64,000 nt of DNA from positions 62,001-126,000 of the forward strand of contig QYAI01000073.1 in assembly GCA_003988855.1 (NCBI GenBank), in the 5' to 3' direction. Both the position numbers and the translations under genes were made by a program. The notes beneath the pieces are model-generated. The model was not told where the DNA came from and ran no database searches. It saw only the letters and a program-made list of their open reading frames with translations. This DNA is from Arachnopeziza araneosa. Lineage: Eukaryota > Ascomycota > Leotiomycetes > Helotiales > Arachnopezizaceae. This document shows, piece after piece, positions 1-10,987 of this stretch (its first letter is position 1; the number at the start of each line of letters is the position of its first letter).

Positions 1-24
1 TGTCTCTGATACCCCTCCGTCAAG

Positions 25-1500
25 ATGTTCAAACTTGTCCGTAGCCAGCCTGTGGCGGCTGCTTTCAAATCCAGCAAGGTCGGTTTTACGGGATACAATA
101 GGGGAAATATATTAACAGCCTTTAGTTCTCTCCTTCCCGATTGGCAGGAGTTGCGCAACAGAAGAGAGCTTTGAGTATACATGAGTATCTCTCAGCTGAT
201 CTGCTAAGAAAGGTTGGCGTATTCAGAGTCCCTTCGCAAGCTTGAAGCTAATCTACGGGCAGTACGGAATTGGAGTTCCCCAAGGCTCAGTCGCAACGAC
301 CGCAGCAGAAGCAGAGGCCATTGCAAAGGAGATTGGCGGAGATGATATGGTTATCAAAGCACAGGTTCTAGCTGGTGGACGTGGCAAAGGCACCTTCGAT
401 AATGGCTTGAAAGGAGGTGTTAGAGTTATATACTCTCCAACCGAAGCCAAGATGTTTGCCGACCAGATGATCGGCCACAAGCTTGTCACAAAGCAAACTG
501 GTGCTCAAGGTCGTCTCTGCAACTCTGTCTACATCTGCGAGCGCAAATTTGCTCGTCGGGAATTCTATCTCGCCATCTTGATGGATCGAGGCTCTCAGGG
601 ACCTGTTATCGTGTCTTCATCCCAAGGAGGTATGGATATCGAAACCGTTGCCAAGGAGAACCCAAGTGCCATTACTACGACATATATCGATATTCATACC
701 GGTGTTACTGATGAGATCGCAGTCAAGATTGCTACAGATCTTGGTTTCAGCGAGCAGTGCATTGAGGATGCAAAGGACACAATTCAAAAGTTATACAAGA
801 TCTTCATGGAGAAGGATGCTACTCAGATTGAGATCAATCCCCTTTCCGAGACATCAGATCACAAGGTTCTTGCAATGGATGCCAAGCTTGGATTTGATGA
901 CAATGCCGAGTTCCGCCAAAAGGAGATCTTCTCATGGCGGGATACCACACAAGAGGATGCTGAGGAAGTCCGTGCTGCAGAGTCGGGTCTCAACTTCATC
1001 AAGCTTGGAGGTGATATCGGATGCTTAGTTAATGGTGCTGGTCTTGCCATGGCTACCATGGACATCATCAAGCTCAATGGAGGCGAACCTGCTAACTTCC
1101 TTGACGTTGGTGGTGGAGCCACTCCCCAAGCTATCAGGGAAGCTTTCACTTTGATCACAAGCGATCCTAAGGTTACCGCCATCTTTGTCAACATTTTCGG
1201 TGGTATCGTACGATGTGATGCAATTGCTCAAGGTCTTATCAGCGTAGTTGAGAGCATGAACCTCCGCATCCCAATCATTGCCCGTTTACAAGGAACAAAT
1301 ATGGAAGCCGCACACAAGTTGATCAACGAGTCAGGGATGAAGATCTTCTCGATTGATGATTTACAGAGTGCTGCTGAGAAGGCGGTGCAATTCTCAAAGG
1401 TTGTGAAGATGGGTAAGTCAAGTTAACCATGAACCGAATTTTGCTAATTATTATAGCGCGTGACATCGATGTTGGTGTCGAGTTTTCCCTGGGCATTTGA
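25..1500 (+). CDS. LSC2: Succinyl-CoA ligase beta subunit, mitochondrial
   Basis: Beta subunit of the TCA-cycle enzyme that converts succinyl-CoA to succinate with nucleotide triphosphate formation in the mitochondrial matrix. I read four exons: 25-82, 148-212, 263-1412 and 1457-1500, giving 438 residues. The first intron donor could be at 79 or 83; only 83 keeps frame. The first ~25 residues are basic and hydroxylated, as in a mitochondrial presequence, and are followed by SIHEYLSADLLRKYGIGVP, the usual start of the mature ATP-grasp domain. Further on are KAQVLAGGRGKGTF (nucleotide binding), QIEINPLSE (metal site) and the CoA-ligase segment with NIFGGIVRCD. The last exon ends in DVGVEFSLGI. 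Length is normal for the family. ADP versus GDP specificity cannot be told from the sequence. Family assignment is very secure; the first splice site is less so. Confidence 0.93.
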
Positions 1501-2174
1501 GCGATGATTGACACGCTTCGTGCGTTTCCTGTGTATTGTTTTCCTCGCCTTTAGATGATGGGTTGAGCGTGTATAATGTTACTGATTGAAATGATGCCTG
1601 TTTACACATTTCCTTGTGATTCCCATCTTGTCTCGATTTGTATTAATGGACCTTCTCTACGGAGATGATTTCGAAGATAAATAACTTGACACCAATCGAG
1701 GATGCACATAGTCAGTTCCTTCAATCACTCAGCTCACCGCATTCTTCAATACCTTACATGCTAATAAAATAACCTTTCCGCTGTACTCCATTCGAGAAAG
1801 TTCAAAAGCCCATCGGCTTAATGCTTCTGGTTTATGAGATCAACTCGTCACCAATGAAATTAGCTACACAGCCACTTTGTTAGGCCTGTTTCGTAATCGG
1901 TTTGCAGCCGACCTCTCCACTTGACTGCTAATTATTAGAAGCCTCCTCAGATTAGGCAACGCTGCAAATACTATAAAAAGCATCTCACCAATCGCAACAG
2001 TCTTCACCAAGCCGCTCAGCTAAATACTCTTGGCCTCGGGCAGTAATGCCTTGCATGAAGCCTTCACAAAGGCTACGAGGCAGCTTGGATAGAAGCCATA
2101 GGCTGGAAATAAGTAGTCGTTATTAAATGAAGATTGAACATGCCTAGGAAGAATTTGCATTATCAATCTCTGCA
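1501..2174. other. Intergenic, no gene seen
   Basis: This stretch should hold the 3' end of the succinyl-CoA ligase transcript and ordinary AT-rich spacer. I see no supported ORF, RNA gene or repeat. Confidence 0.6.
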
Positions 2175-2560
2175 GTGAACTCTGAGGATGGTTTCAACTA
2201 TGCACAGGCATCAGCTGATGCTTATTTTTATTCTTTCTTGGGGCGAGCAGTAACTGGAGTGAGATGGTACGGAGATTTCACGACAAAAACGTCAGGTACA
2301 TTGATCGTGACCAATATGTTTTTGATATCAGAGTTGCTCGGATGGTTGACGGTCGTAAAGTATTCATTGGAGATGATGGATGCTGCGGTCTGGTTCTAGA
2401 TCATGCCGAGCCTGGAGATATGATCTGTGTATTATTCGGTTGTGACGTACCAGTAGTGTTACGAAAAATAACAAACCACTATGTTTTCATTGGAGAGTGC
2501 TGTGTTCGAGGACTAATGCAAGGAGAGGCCATTGAGGATCTTGAACGAGGAGATGTTTAG
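2175..2560 (+). pseudogene. C-terminal relic of a HET (heterokaryon incompatibility) protein
   Basis: The frame 2264-2560 translates to a segment with GRKVFIGDDGCCGLVLDHA, then PGDMICVLFGCDVPVVLR, then YVFIGECCVRGLMQGEAIE. This is the conserved C-terminal block of fungal HET-domain proteins, where a Gly-rich, Val-rich segment is followed by 'GECYVHGIMDGEA'-like sequence. No N-terminal HET domain is present upstream. The overlapping frame 2175-2399 carries a short plausible extension (FNYAQASADAYFYSFLGRAV) in a different register, which suggests a frameshift. I conclude this is a decayed HET gene rather than an intact one. A short expressed protein cannot be excluded. Confidence 0.7.
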
Positions 2561-2937
2561 GCAGACCAGTTTGAAGTTTTCTGAAGGAAACATCAAGGTC
2601 ATCTTCGACCACGCAATCAAGCCAGAGTCTCTCGCTCTCGCTATTTCCGACTGTCATAATCAGATGATTCAAATTTATGTACTCGTACTCAGCTATCAAA
2701 GCCCAGCGCCAGGGTATCAATACCAATCCCAAACGCCCAAAACCAGCAGAAAAGCAGACTTTGCGAGCTCTTGCTGCCTGTCATCATTCATCCCAATATT
2801 GCAATTTCAGAATCTGAACTCCCAACTCCTGGCTAATATCAAACACCGGTAAATGGCCGTCAATACCACAAGACTCATCTGGCAAAAACTACCCGATCCC
2901 ATAGCCTACCCTTCTCAACTTATCACCATCAAAAATA

Positions 2938-3516
2938 TCAATTCATCACAAAACCCCTCCCTCCCACAATAGCCTCCCTACCACTTCTCACGACAAGTGT
3001 ATATACCGGCTCTAATTCCGACTCGACCACTCCTTCTCTTCCTCTCAAAGATGGAAGCATCAATCTCACGATCCAATCCGCCAACACCAAAATTAGGAAG
3101 AAGATCTTCCACTCCAACCCCTTTCCACTCTCCATTGCCGACCCCACCCGCTCGCTCACAAACCCCACAGCTGCAACAGCGCCACGAACCACCATTTTAG
3201 AGCCTTGCCACAAATAACGACCAACAAATGTGATGAAAGAAAGGATGGTGACAAGCTGCGCAGCAATGAAAAGACAGAACTTCTTCACCGCTCCAGGCTC
3301 AACAATCAATTCAACATGAGCATAAGGATCAGGCCCGTGATTCGCAGAGTAAAATGGTGCCTGTTGCAAGTAATATGCTGTTGGTCCTCTGGCGCCTTGT
3401 CTGTGTGGTGGAAGAGGAGGGCGGGGATTAGGATTTTGCATGGAACGAGGAGGTTGTAGGAAAGGGCGATTAGGGCGTTGGTTCAGAGACCAGTCTAGTG
3501 GCATTGGGAATTCCAT
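2938..3516 (-). CDS. Small hypothetical membrane protein
   Basis: Single-exon ORF of 192 residues that I do not recognise. The first ~45 residues are rich in Pro, Arg, Asn and Gln. Two hydrophobic stretches follow: about residues 83-106 (FCLFIAAQLVTILSFITFVG) and about 136-155 (WKIFFLILVLADWIVRLMLP). The simplest reading is a small protein with two membrane helices. The start at MEFPMPLDW is the only methionine near the 5' end. It lies next to a HET relic in a loose intergenic setting, and no neighbour suggests a function. Overlapping plus-strand ORFs are shadows of this frame. It is real-looking because of its segmental composition, but unconfirmed. Confidence 0.55.
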   Translation of the reverse strand: MEFPMPLDWSLNQRPNRPFLQPPRSMQNPNPRPPLPPHRQGARGPTAYYLQQAPFYSANHGPDPYAHVELIVEPGAVKKFCLFIAAQLVTILSFITFVGRYLWQGSKMVVRGAVAAVGFVSERVGSAMESGKGLEWKIFFLILVLADWIVRLMLPSLRGREGVVESELEPVYTLVVRSGREAIVGGRGFVMN

Positions 3517-4484
3517 GATGAAAGATGTGGAGTTTTGAGCGAAAGGTGTTGTAGCCTGTACGACTTTGAGGTTGAGACCACGGAGTGAAGTTGAGGTTGA
3601 TGCCGAGAAGGGCAGGTCTGGAAGGACAGTAAAGAGGATATATATCTTCCTTTTCTGAGAGAGACAGAGGATTGGATGTGAATCAGAGACGTATGTCCCT
3701 ATGTATGTCTCTGATCCTCATCCAGCTTTGTCAAGCAAGAATTTCGTTCCCAAGATTGTTCTAATGCTGAGGCTGGAGCCTGTTGAAAAGGGGTAGAGAG
3801 GCCTAGGAAGAGTCGAAGAGGTTCCTTGGGCCTCTATCGAGTTTGAGCTATGCATATTCTTATGCATCTTTCAACTCTCTCAAACGATGGGGAAGGGATG
3901 AAGGACAATCAAACCTACAGTGACGAGCCAACTTAAACCCTTAACAAATAGATCCCCAAAGAGAGAAGAGTTCAGACAAGGTAAGACCAAATACTCTTAG
4001 TCATCCATCCGTCTATCGCCTTCCAATCTCTCAAACGTGTAGCGGGAGGATTTCAGAATAAGTGAGACTCCCAGAAATCTCAAAATGTATTCAAGATCAG
4101 AAAATCAGATTAACAGAATAACAAATAAGAACAGGGTAAGAGCACGTCTTATACTTTCCCGAAGAAACACGAGGAAAGAAATATTGACTCAACAACCTGT
4201 TAGGCGAAGTTAGGCGGACGGGATGGGATCAGGGGGTTGCCTGATTAGGCGATGGTCAGGTGATGGAAACTTGTCGAAGGATTCCACTCTTATGTTTCCA
4301 CTAAAGATAATGTCTTAGGTTTTAGTTATGGTGTGAGTCAGACGGATATAAACGAAAGTGTAGATTTTGTCTTAGAATGCCGTATTTGGACGGAGGGAAT
4401 TTGACGTAAAGAATGCAGAGTACTTGCGTCATGTGATGTAAAGTTCACGGGAACCTGAACTAGAGGAGGGCCTTCCACGATGCT
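3517..4484. other. Intergenic, no gene seen
   Basis: AT-rich spacer upstream of the 192-residue membrane protein. It includes a short near-duplicate 'agacgtatgtccctatgtatgtctctga' type stretch near 3690-3715 and several GTTAGGCG-like words near 4200-4250. Nothing gene-like was found. Confidence 0.5.
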
Positions 4485-4703
4485 CTATGCCGTCCAATAT
4501 TCTGCTTCTAGAAAGTGTAGTTTGGACATGATATCAAGCATAGGTAATCCATCGTCCCCGAGTTCATACCTAGATAAGTAAGTATGCGTGTCAGCATGGA
4601 AAGAAAGGCCACTTACCTCGGGACTCGAGTCCTCAGCTTCAAGATGACAACCTTGGAAGACGCCAGTCAAACAGACCTAAGGTGAGATGATTATACATTT
4701 CTA
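4485..4703 (-). other. Probable spliced 3' UTR (or tiny gene) after the Nudix ORF
   Basis: Immediately 3' of the Nudix stop, the minus strand carries a good 47-nt intron: donor GAG|GTAAGT at 4616 and acceptor ATCTAG ending at 4570. A 61-residue ORF (4485-4670) reads straight through it. Splicing would end that ORF almost at once, so coding is unlikely. I favour an intron in the 3' UTR of the Nudix transcript. An independent short transcript is possible. Confidence 0.3.
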
Positions 4704-6050
4704 TTACATTCTACTTTTTCTGTACCTTCTTACCACAAAGAATATGAATGCAGCACAGGAAAGTAATCTCGCACTAGCAGCAATAGCCACTCCTCTTCTA
4801 GCCATATCATAATAGCCTTCTAACATAACCCCCACTGCGTATCCTCTCGTGTCATTGCTGCCCCCTTTCCTCTTCATGCCACTACTCAACCCGCCGATAA
4901 ACCACGGGTTGTCTCCAGTTCCAGTAGACACCGCTTCTGTCTCTGCATCCACGGCCGTCTGGTTCGCCATACCCCCACCTTGAAGACGATTCCTGTTCCG
5001 ACGCTTGAGAGAAAGGGTGAGAAGGCTAATGACCCATTGCACGTCGAGAGAAGTGAAGGTGGGATACGACCATAATTGGACAGTGTTATAAGGAGGGAGC
5101 TGGTCCAGGAAATCCGCCATGATACCTAGTGTTAGTCCCCAGAGTAGTAACGGACGGGTGCGATCTGAGGACCCAGCATGGTCTCCAATATACCAGTTGT
5201 AGAACCGGGTGACTAGAGGCCTTGCAACCGCCTTTTTCATGGAGGCAGCCTCAGAAGGGAAAAATTCTTCGGTTGAGGAGCAGTAGATGGATTCGGATGG
5301 GAGGAGACGGATGGCAGAGAAGCGCATCTTGCCTAACATGAAGCTGGTGAAAGATTTTACTAATGGTCCTCCTCGGCGCGCAAACCGATCGGTGGTATCG
5401 ACATATTCATAGCTTCGAGATGTGGGGGAAAGTAGAACTCGGAGGGGCACCCAGTGCGTTGATGCGACTTCAGTGGGCTGGAGTTTGAGGGGTGGGATGT
5501 CTGGCTTAGTCCATAAAAAGACGAATGGGCAGAGGACCATAATTCTACGCTTGGTCAGTACCTCTCTTGTAGGTGGGTTGTGAAATACCAACGGTACTCT
5601 CCCCCATGATGTGCTAATAACTCGCTCTGGTAAATTGCCCACAAACAGAGCATTTTCGGATTTGAGATCCAATCCTATTTCTTCGACAGTTTCTCGGATA
5701 GCAACAGCCTTGTCATCTTCATCCTCTGCGTCTCTCTTTCCGCCAGGCAGAGCAACATGGCTTGTCCATCTATCACCATCCCTCGCCGCTCTCTTTATAA
5801 ATGCGACCTCCGGATCTCCATACCGCACCCAGTCTTGCGCAAAGAAATTGTCCAAATCGACTTCTTGTTCTGTTTCGGGAATTGTCTCTGGCCAATGGGA
5901 AAAGTTTGGTCGTATGCGCAATACCAAAGCCACCGAGGCCCTTCGTTTGCAAGCCTCTGGGTTCTCGACGTGGGGATACAGGTGCTGGTTTAGATCTGCT
6001 AATGTCTCTTTGAGAGAGGCCAGAAGTGGATTCGGCTCTGGGTCTGCCAT
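4704..6050 (-). CDS. Nudix hydrolase, CoA-diphosphatase-like, with C-terminal membrane segment
   Basis: Single exon of 448 residues. The Nudix fold starts around residue 38 (SVALVLRIRP). The Nudix box lies at about residues 103-127: GGKRDAEDEDD followed by RETVEEIGL. The REx2EExG metal-binding core is intact, but the spacing before it is one residue longer than the textbook Gx5Ex7REUxEExGU pattern, depending on which Glu is used. Such proteins cleave nucleoside diphosphates linked to another group; the 'CoA diphosphatase' label is from family resemblance, not proof. The C-terminal ~220 residues are fungal-specific and end in a hydrophobic helix plus basic tail (about residues 420-448), suggesting membrane anchoring. 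The gene is divergent from the GT34 gene at 7197, sharing ~1.1 kb of upstream DNA. Confidence 0.85.
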   Translation of the reverse strand: MADPEPNPLLASLKETLADLNQHLYPHVENPEACKRRASVALVLRIRPNFSHWPETIPETEQEVDLDNFFAQDWVRYGDPEVAFIKRAARDGDRWTSHVALPGGKRDAEDEDDKAVAIRETVEEIGLDLKSENALFVGNLPERVISTSWGRVPLVFHNPPTREVLTKRRIMVLCPFVFLWTKPDIPPLKLQPTEVASTHWVPLRVLLSPTSRSYEYVDTTDRFARRGGPLVKSFTSFMLGKMRFSAIRLLPSESIYCSSTEEFFPSEAASMKKAVARPLVTRFYNWYIGDHAGSSDRTRPLLLWGLTLGIMADFLDQLPPYNTVQLWSYPTFTSLDVQWVISLLTLSLKRRNRNRLQGGGMANQTAVDAETEAVSTGTGDNPWFIGGLSSGMKRKGGSNDTRGYAVGVMLEGYYDMARRGVAIAASARLLSCAAFIFFVVRRYRKSRM

Positions 6051-7196
6051 CTTCTATGACGTGCAGAGAAGTTGATGAGGCTCTGAGCGATGTCGTGCGT
6101 CAACTATTCACGTACAAGCCTCGGCTCGTTAGATAGATTCAGGGGAAGATCAACTAAAGGTTTAGCAAGCTTCAAGTATATGACCTCTCCAATACCAAAG
6201 CTTGATAAGACTTTGACATTATAGGAGGAGGCTCAATGAAGGGTGTTTAATTGACGTTTGGAAGAGGATCCCTTGTCCGGTCCTTGATCCGGACTGGGCT
6301 TGGTACCAGTTCCCATAGCTCTGGTAATACGACTGTATTATCATGTGTTTCTATTGCAACGACACAAGCCTTTTCACTATCCCAAGAGGTGGCGTTCGTC
6401 CTCGCCCAGGATCCCGCAAAGGGATGATACGAACTGCATAGTCAGCTGGTGAGCGCGGATAGCCAGTTGGTTGGTGATGATTTCAGGGTTGATTGCGATA
6501 AGTCTAGATGCGGCGTGGTGACCAAATTGGTCGCTAGACCCCTAAAAGCAGCTCTTCGTGGCATCAAATTTCCGTGGCTGATGCGAATGATGACTAGATC
6601 CACAGACGCTCTTAGCAGCAAAAACCCTCGACCTTCCTAGAAACTTCTTCTCCTAACTGAATACCTTCTCATTCTGCACACTAACGTTCTTCCACCCCTC
6701 CCCGAGACCATTTTTTTCTAGAACATCGCCTCGAAGGTCGCCATCATCAAATACGAAAAGACGCCAAGCCACATCCGTACCACCCATCGTTTCTTTTCGC
6801 CGCCTGCATCCACTTTGCTCTCATCAACAACACCAATTGGTTCCTCCGGCCGTTGGAAGTGTTGGAAAGCCCAGAAATAGCATACGAGGCTCCGGAGAAA
6901 GCGACAGCCTGCCGTTAGCAGTGTCTCATCCCAAACTTCACTTCATTCATAATCACCGGATTGGCCAAAGCGCCATCTGGTCTTAATCACCATTCGACCT
7001 GGCGTCCTTCAATCCACCAGCTTTCTCTTCCTCAACTTCCTCAACAGGCGGGTCCTTTTCTCATCATCGACGACGATCGTCGGCTTCGAACGTACCACAA
7101 AACCTATTTCTCGGAGCTGGGAGCGACTCGAATATCTCTACACCTTCCTACACTGCCAGCACTCTAGCTACCATTCCTGGCACACCCAACGGTCCT
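6051..7196. promoter_or_regulatory. Shared upstream region of the divergent Nudix and GT34 genes
   Basis: This ~1.15 kb lies between two divergent starts, so it must hold both promoters and leaders. The part near 6700-7190 is C/T-rich on the plus strand, as often seen in fungal 5' leaders. A 68-codon ORF at 6961-7167 has no features of a protein and is probably an upstream ORF or chance. Confidence 0.4.
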
Positions 7197-8684
7197 ATGT
7201 CCTTGTCTCGAAGTCCATCCCCGAGACCCGGGGGTGGATGGGCGAGTCCGGGTCTAAATAGTCCGTATGATAATATCAGTGGTCGATCGAGTCCTGCCAA
7301 AAGTTACCGCGCAACGAGTGGGACCAGAGAAGTGACATGGGAGTCTGCGAAGGCCAAGAGTGATGGAATCAATGGGTATCCATCATTCTCGACACAAAAC
7401 AATGGCTTTTTCAATCGTCATTATAGGAGAATATCTGCCAGTCTGCCACGTTTCAATACCGGCCCGGGGAAGCCATACGCAGAAAAAGAGAAATTGGGAC
7501 GAGGACGGTTGATTGACAGGGCACATTTCAAATATGAGCAAACAAAGAATCTAATCAGGGGCACCAGTCGAAACACCAAGTTACGATTGTTGACTGTTTT
7601 TACACTTTTTATGATGCTCATACTCTTTTATACCACACGTAGGTCTACCCCTGTTGAAAATTCGACTCGAGACTGACGAGAACAGCTGCGCATTACTGGT
7701 GGCGCAGAGCGTCATTCTTAGGCGGTGGAAAGAAACACGTAATAATACTTGCAGCGAATCAAGGAGGTGGTGTGATGGAGTGGAAAGGTCCACGAGAATG
7801 GGCCATTGAGAGGGATAGTGTGAAGAACAAGAAGAAATATGCCAACAGATGGGGATACGACCTTGAGATTGTAGATATGAGCACGAAGAAGCGCTATGCG
7901 CATGAGTGGAGAGAGAGCTGGGAAAAGGTCGATACCGTTCGAAATTGTTTGCGAAAATATCCCGATGCAGAATGGTAAGCCTTTACTTTTCAGAACATGC
8001 ACAATTGCTAACGGAGGCAGGTTTTGGTGGTTGGATCTTAACACCTTCATCATGGAGCCTTCTTATTCCCTCCAATCCCACATCTTTAACAACCTAGCCG
8101 CCAACACTTACCGCGATATAAACGAATACAACCCTCTTAACATTACACACCCATTCTCCTCACCCTACCTCGACGCTGAAGCTCGCTCCCCTGTAGGCGA
8201 TGGTCTCCCCTCATCCATTAATCTGATAGTCCCGCAAGACTGCTCAGGCTTCAATCTAGGCTCATTTTTCGTCCGCCGCTCTGCATGGACAGATCGCCTC
8301 TTGGATGTGTGGTGGGACCCGGTGGGCTATGAACAAAAACATATGGAATGGGAGCACAAAGAACAAGATGCCTTGGAGTTTCTTTACACGAACCAACCTT
8401 GGGTCCGCCCCCATACAGCCTTCATCCAACAGCGCAAGATTAATAGTTTCCCTACTGGGGCATGCAGCGAGAATGGCAACGATACTCGAATACATTATGA
8501 TGAAAAGGAGAGGGATTTTGTTGTGAATATGGCTGGTTGTGAGTGGGGACGTGATTGCTGGGGAGAGATGTATAATTTCAGAGAGTTGAGTAATTATCTC
8601 AATCGAACGTGGTGGGAGAGGTTTAAGGAGGATTTGGTGGCGGTTGCTTGGGAAAAGTTGACAGGCAAGAAGGTTAGGCTTTAA
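7197..8684 (+). CDS. Golgi alpha-1,6-mannosyltransferase, GT34 (Mnn10/Mnn11-like)
   Basis: Extends N-glycan mannan backbones in the Golgi as part of a mannosyltransferase complex (family knowledge). Exons 7197-7638, 7686-7974 and 8021-8684 give 464 residues; both introns are 46-47 nt with clean GT-AG ends. The protein has a Ser/Pro-rich cytosolic N-terminus, one membrane helix at about residues 129-147 (a type II anchor), and a lumenal GT34 domain starting near AHYWWRRASFLGGG. Diagnostic segments are HVIILAANQGGGVMEW, then FWWLDLNTFIMEPS (the metal/sugar-nucleotide site, D-x-N here), then HKEQDALEFLY and NMAGCEWGRDCWGEM. The start at MSLSRSPSPRPGGG is the first ATG before the Ser/Pro region. 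Mnn10 versus Mnn11 cannot be decided by eye. Confidence 0.88.
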
Positions 8685-9982
8685 AGTAGTTCTTTTTGGT
8701 AGAGCGATGGAAAAGGGCAATGAGGGAGTACCGTACGAAGGAGATGAGATACCCAAACTTTGCTTGCTTGTTTTATGATACATGAGGATAGAGGGTACAG
8801 GCAATCAGGTGTCGCCATATTCTCAAGAGAAAGCGAGTGAATGAGTTCTTTGAAAGTACCTCTTTCTAGGCTCAATCTTTGCTTCTCAAGTCAATTTTGC
8901 ATTGCATGTAAGCTAGGCGTTGTAGAAGGAAATTAGAATACGAAGGGAGCCGCTAAAAAAACACAATTAATCGAGCTCAGAAGCAACAAAAGAGTTATTC
9001 GAACAGCGCAGTCCAGGCCACCGCCTAGAAAGATCAGTGTTCCTTAATCTCCACCAACATAAGTAACCTCAAGTCTTGAATGGCTACTAGCAGGTAAATA
9101 CCACCTGGTGCCGGCTCCGCTTGTTAGTGAGGGGGGTTGAGCGCCCCCCTCCTAACAGCAACTTGTGGCCTCTATTGGGATTTGGTTCAAATCTCCTTAT
9201 TTAAATCTATATAGGTGTGTTGGGGAAGGCTAAGAAATTCGGAGTGAATGTGGCTACCGATAAGCGGACGCATCGCGTTGTATGATATTATTCATGTACA
9301 AAAGTTTGGTTTCAGCATTAGTGAGACAATGAGGACGGATCGAGGAGTATAGAGCAATTGATGCTTTCGCGGAACCAGCTTATTAAGGTGAGATGACACT
9401 GCTCTCTTGCTTGTCATACTCTTTGCTAGAATGATTTACTACTTGTTTCCCTTGGCTCTTGTCTCATCACACCCTCTCTCTCACTTTGTCTTCCGTCCTG
9501 CATATCGTTCCTGTTTCCTCTTACCTTTATATGTCTACTATAATTTTACTGGGATGGACTCGTGGTAATAATCACTCGGACATACATGACTTGAAAGAAT
9601 ACATGACGAGAAATCTAAGCTTTGATTCCTACCCCTTTGTTTTCCATCTTTGTTTCTCCATCCCTTTATTCTCCAATCGGGGTTTAAAGGAAGTCAAACA
9701 AATGGGTCACTCAGAGGGTAATTTAACGAGGAGACCCTCACAAGCAACAAATTTTTTCACGTCTTCAACTATAAGCAAGGGAAATTCTGGTTGGTGAAAA
9801 TCTATTTGCAAGTCTATCTTCTTACAAGTACTTAGACCATGAATCTCTATCGTGTGCATATTTACAGTGTACAGGTATGACAGATCTACCAGTACATAAA
9901 CCCACCCAAATAAGTCTTTATCAAATATACAAATAGGAATCGAAGAAAACAACTATATTCAAATGCATCCACCTGACTATTC
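8685..9982. other. Intergenic with a strong hairpin
   Basis: No gene is supported in this 1.3 kb. It carries the GC-rich hairpin listed separately at 9122-9157. The ORFs near 9459-9797 and 9707-9952 overlap on opposite strands and lack protein character. The later part probably holds the 3' UTR of the GH16 gene. Confidence 0.5.
9122..9157. repeat. Perfect GC-rich hairpin, 14 bp stem
   Basis: Bases 9122-9136 (TGTTAG, an unpaired T, then GAGGGGGG) pair with 9144-9157 (CCCCCCTC then CTAACA). This gives 14 base pairs with a single bulged T at 9128 and a 7-base loop (TTGAGCG). It stands alone in AT-rich DNA, 438 bp after the GT34 stop. It could be the core of a small inverted-repeat element or a structured RNA; the sequence alone does not decide. 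Confidence 0.75.
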
Positions 9983-10987
9983 TTAAGCCGAAAATCGCTC
10001 AGCAAGCACACCTCTCTTCGACGACCCAGCTTCCTGATAGACATTCACACTGTTGATCAACCAGTACGCCTGTGCGAAAGCAGTGGGATTCTGATTCACA
10101 AAATCATCACATGTAGCCGCCTTTGTTGAACATGAGCTGCTATCAGTCCATGCGTTACCCGCCCATTGCCCACAGAACGTCGTATCGAAGACGATCTGAT
10201 GGTTCTGGAAATGATTGTCGATGTCACATCCCGAACCCGCGAAGTTGGCGCTTGGGGTTCCCCAGTTGGTGGGATCAGGTTTCCCAGACGCGATGTCGGC
10301 GGGGATGAGAGAGCGGGTGAAGAACCATACGGAGATGGATGAGGAGGTCCATTCCATAGCATAGACGCCACCGTGGTTAGCGTTGAAGCCGGCACCGTAA
10401 CCTTGGGTTGATGCCGTGGAAAATGAACACCCGTCGAAAGCAGTATTGGCGTTGCAGTTTGGCGTGCTGAGTGTGGAACCTGGGAGGGAGTCGTTAGATT
10501 GCAGAGAACAACCTGCAGATGTGTGTAGCGTGATTACATCCGTAGCATAGTCGTTTACTCCCTCGATAATGTCGATCTCGCCATCTGCAGGCCAGTTTGG
10601 TCCAACGGTCCAGAAAGCAGGCCAGACGCCACAAATACCTCCTGGCATATGAGCGATATCGGCAATGAAGAGACCATGATTATAAGACTTTTTGGAAGTT
10701 ACTCGGGTCGCTGCTCTGCCACCGGAGGGATTGACAGTTGTGTGGTCAACGCCGAGTATGACTTGGCCGTTGCTGTAGCCAGCGAGGCCCGTAAAATTAG
10801 CAGCAGCCTCTGACTTGTAGTCTACAAGCCCTGCTGTGGGATCAGTGCCTGTAAAGAAACTGAAGGACTCAAAGAAGTTGGCAACAGTATAAGAGTCTTG
10901 TAAAGTATAGGTGTTTGCTGCGCTAGCGATGCCGGCAACGCTAACGGTGAAGGCGGCGAAGCGCTTGATGATGCTTGAGGAGTACAT
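9983..10987 (-). CDS. Secreted GH16 endo-1,3(4)-beta-glucanase
   Basis: Single exon, 334 residues. A signal peptide covers about residues 1-23 (hydrophobic core then ASAA). The GH16 active-site motif ExDxxE is GEIDIIEG, with the nucleophile and acid/base expected at Glu137 and Glu142 and Asp139 between them. Upstream, GGICGVWPAFWTVGPNWPADG is the usual GH16 approach to the active site, and MEWTSSSISVWFF follows as in fungal laminarinase-like members. The enzyme should act outside the cell on beta-glucans of fungal or plant walls. Cysteines in the second half suggest disulfides. There is no carbohydrate-binding module, and no GPI signal is evident at the C-terminus (SSKRGVLAERFSA). Confidence 0.93.
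   Translation of the reverse strand: MYSSSIIKRFAAFTVSVAGIASAANTYTLQDSYTVANFFESFSFFTGTDPTAGLVDYKSEAAANFTGLAGYSNGQVILGVDHTTVNPSGGRAATRVTSKKSYNHGLFIADIAHMPGGICGVWPAFWTVGPNWPADGEIDIIEGVNDYATDVITLHTSAGCSLQSNDSLPGSTLSTPNCNANTAFDGCSFSTASTQGYGAGFNANHGGVYAMEWTSSSISVWFFTRSLIPADIASGKPDPTNWGTPSANFAGSGCDIDNHFQNHQIVFDTTFCGQWAGNAWTDSSSCSTKAATCDDFVNQNPTAFAQAYWLINSVNVYQEAGSSKRGVLAERFSA

Noticed and set aside
9175..9205. B-box-like GGTTCAAATCTCC near the hairpin
   Set aside because: The flanking bases do not form a T-stem and no A box at the right distance completes a tRNA.
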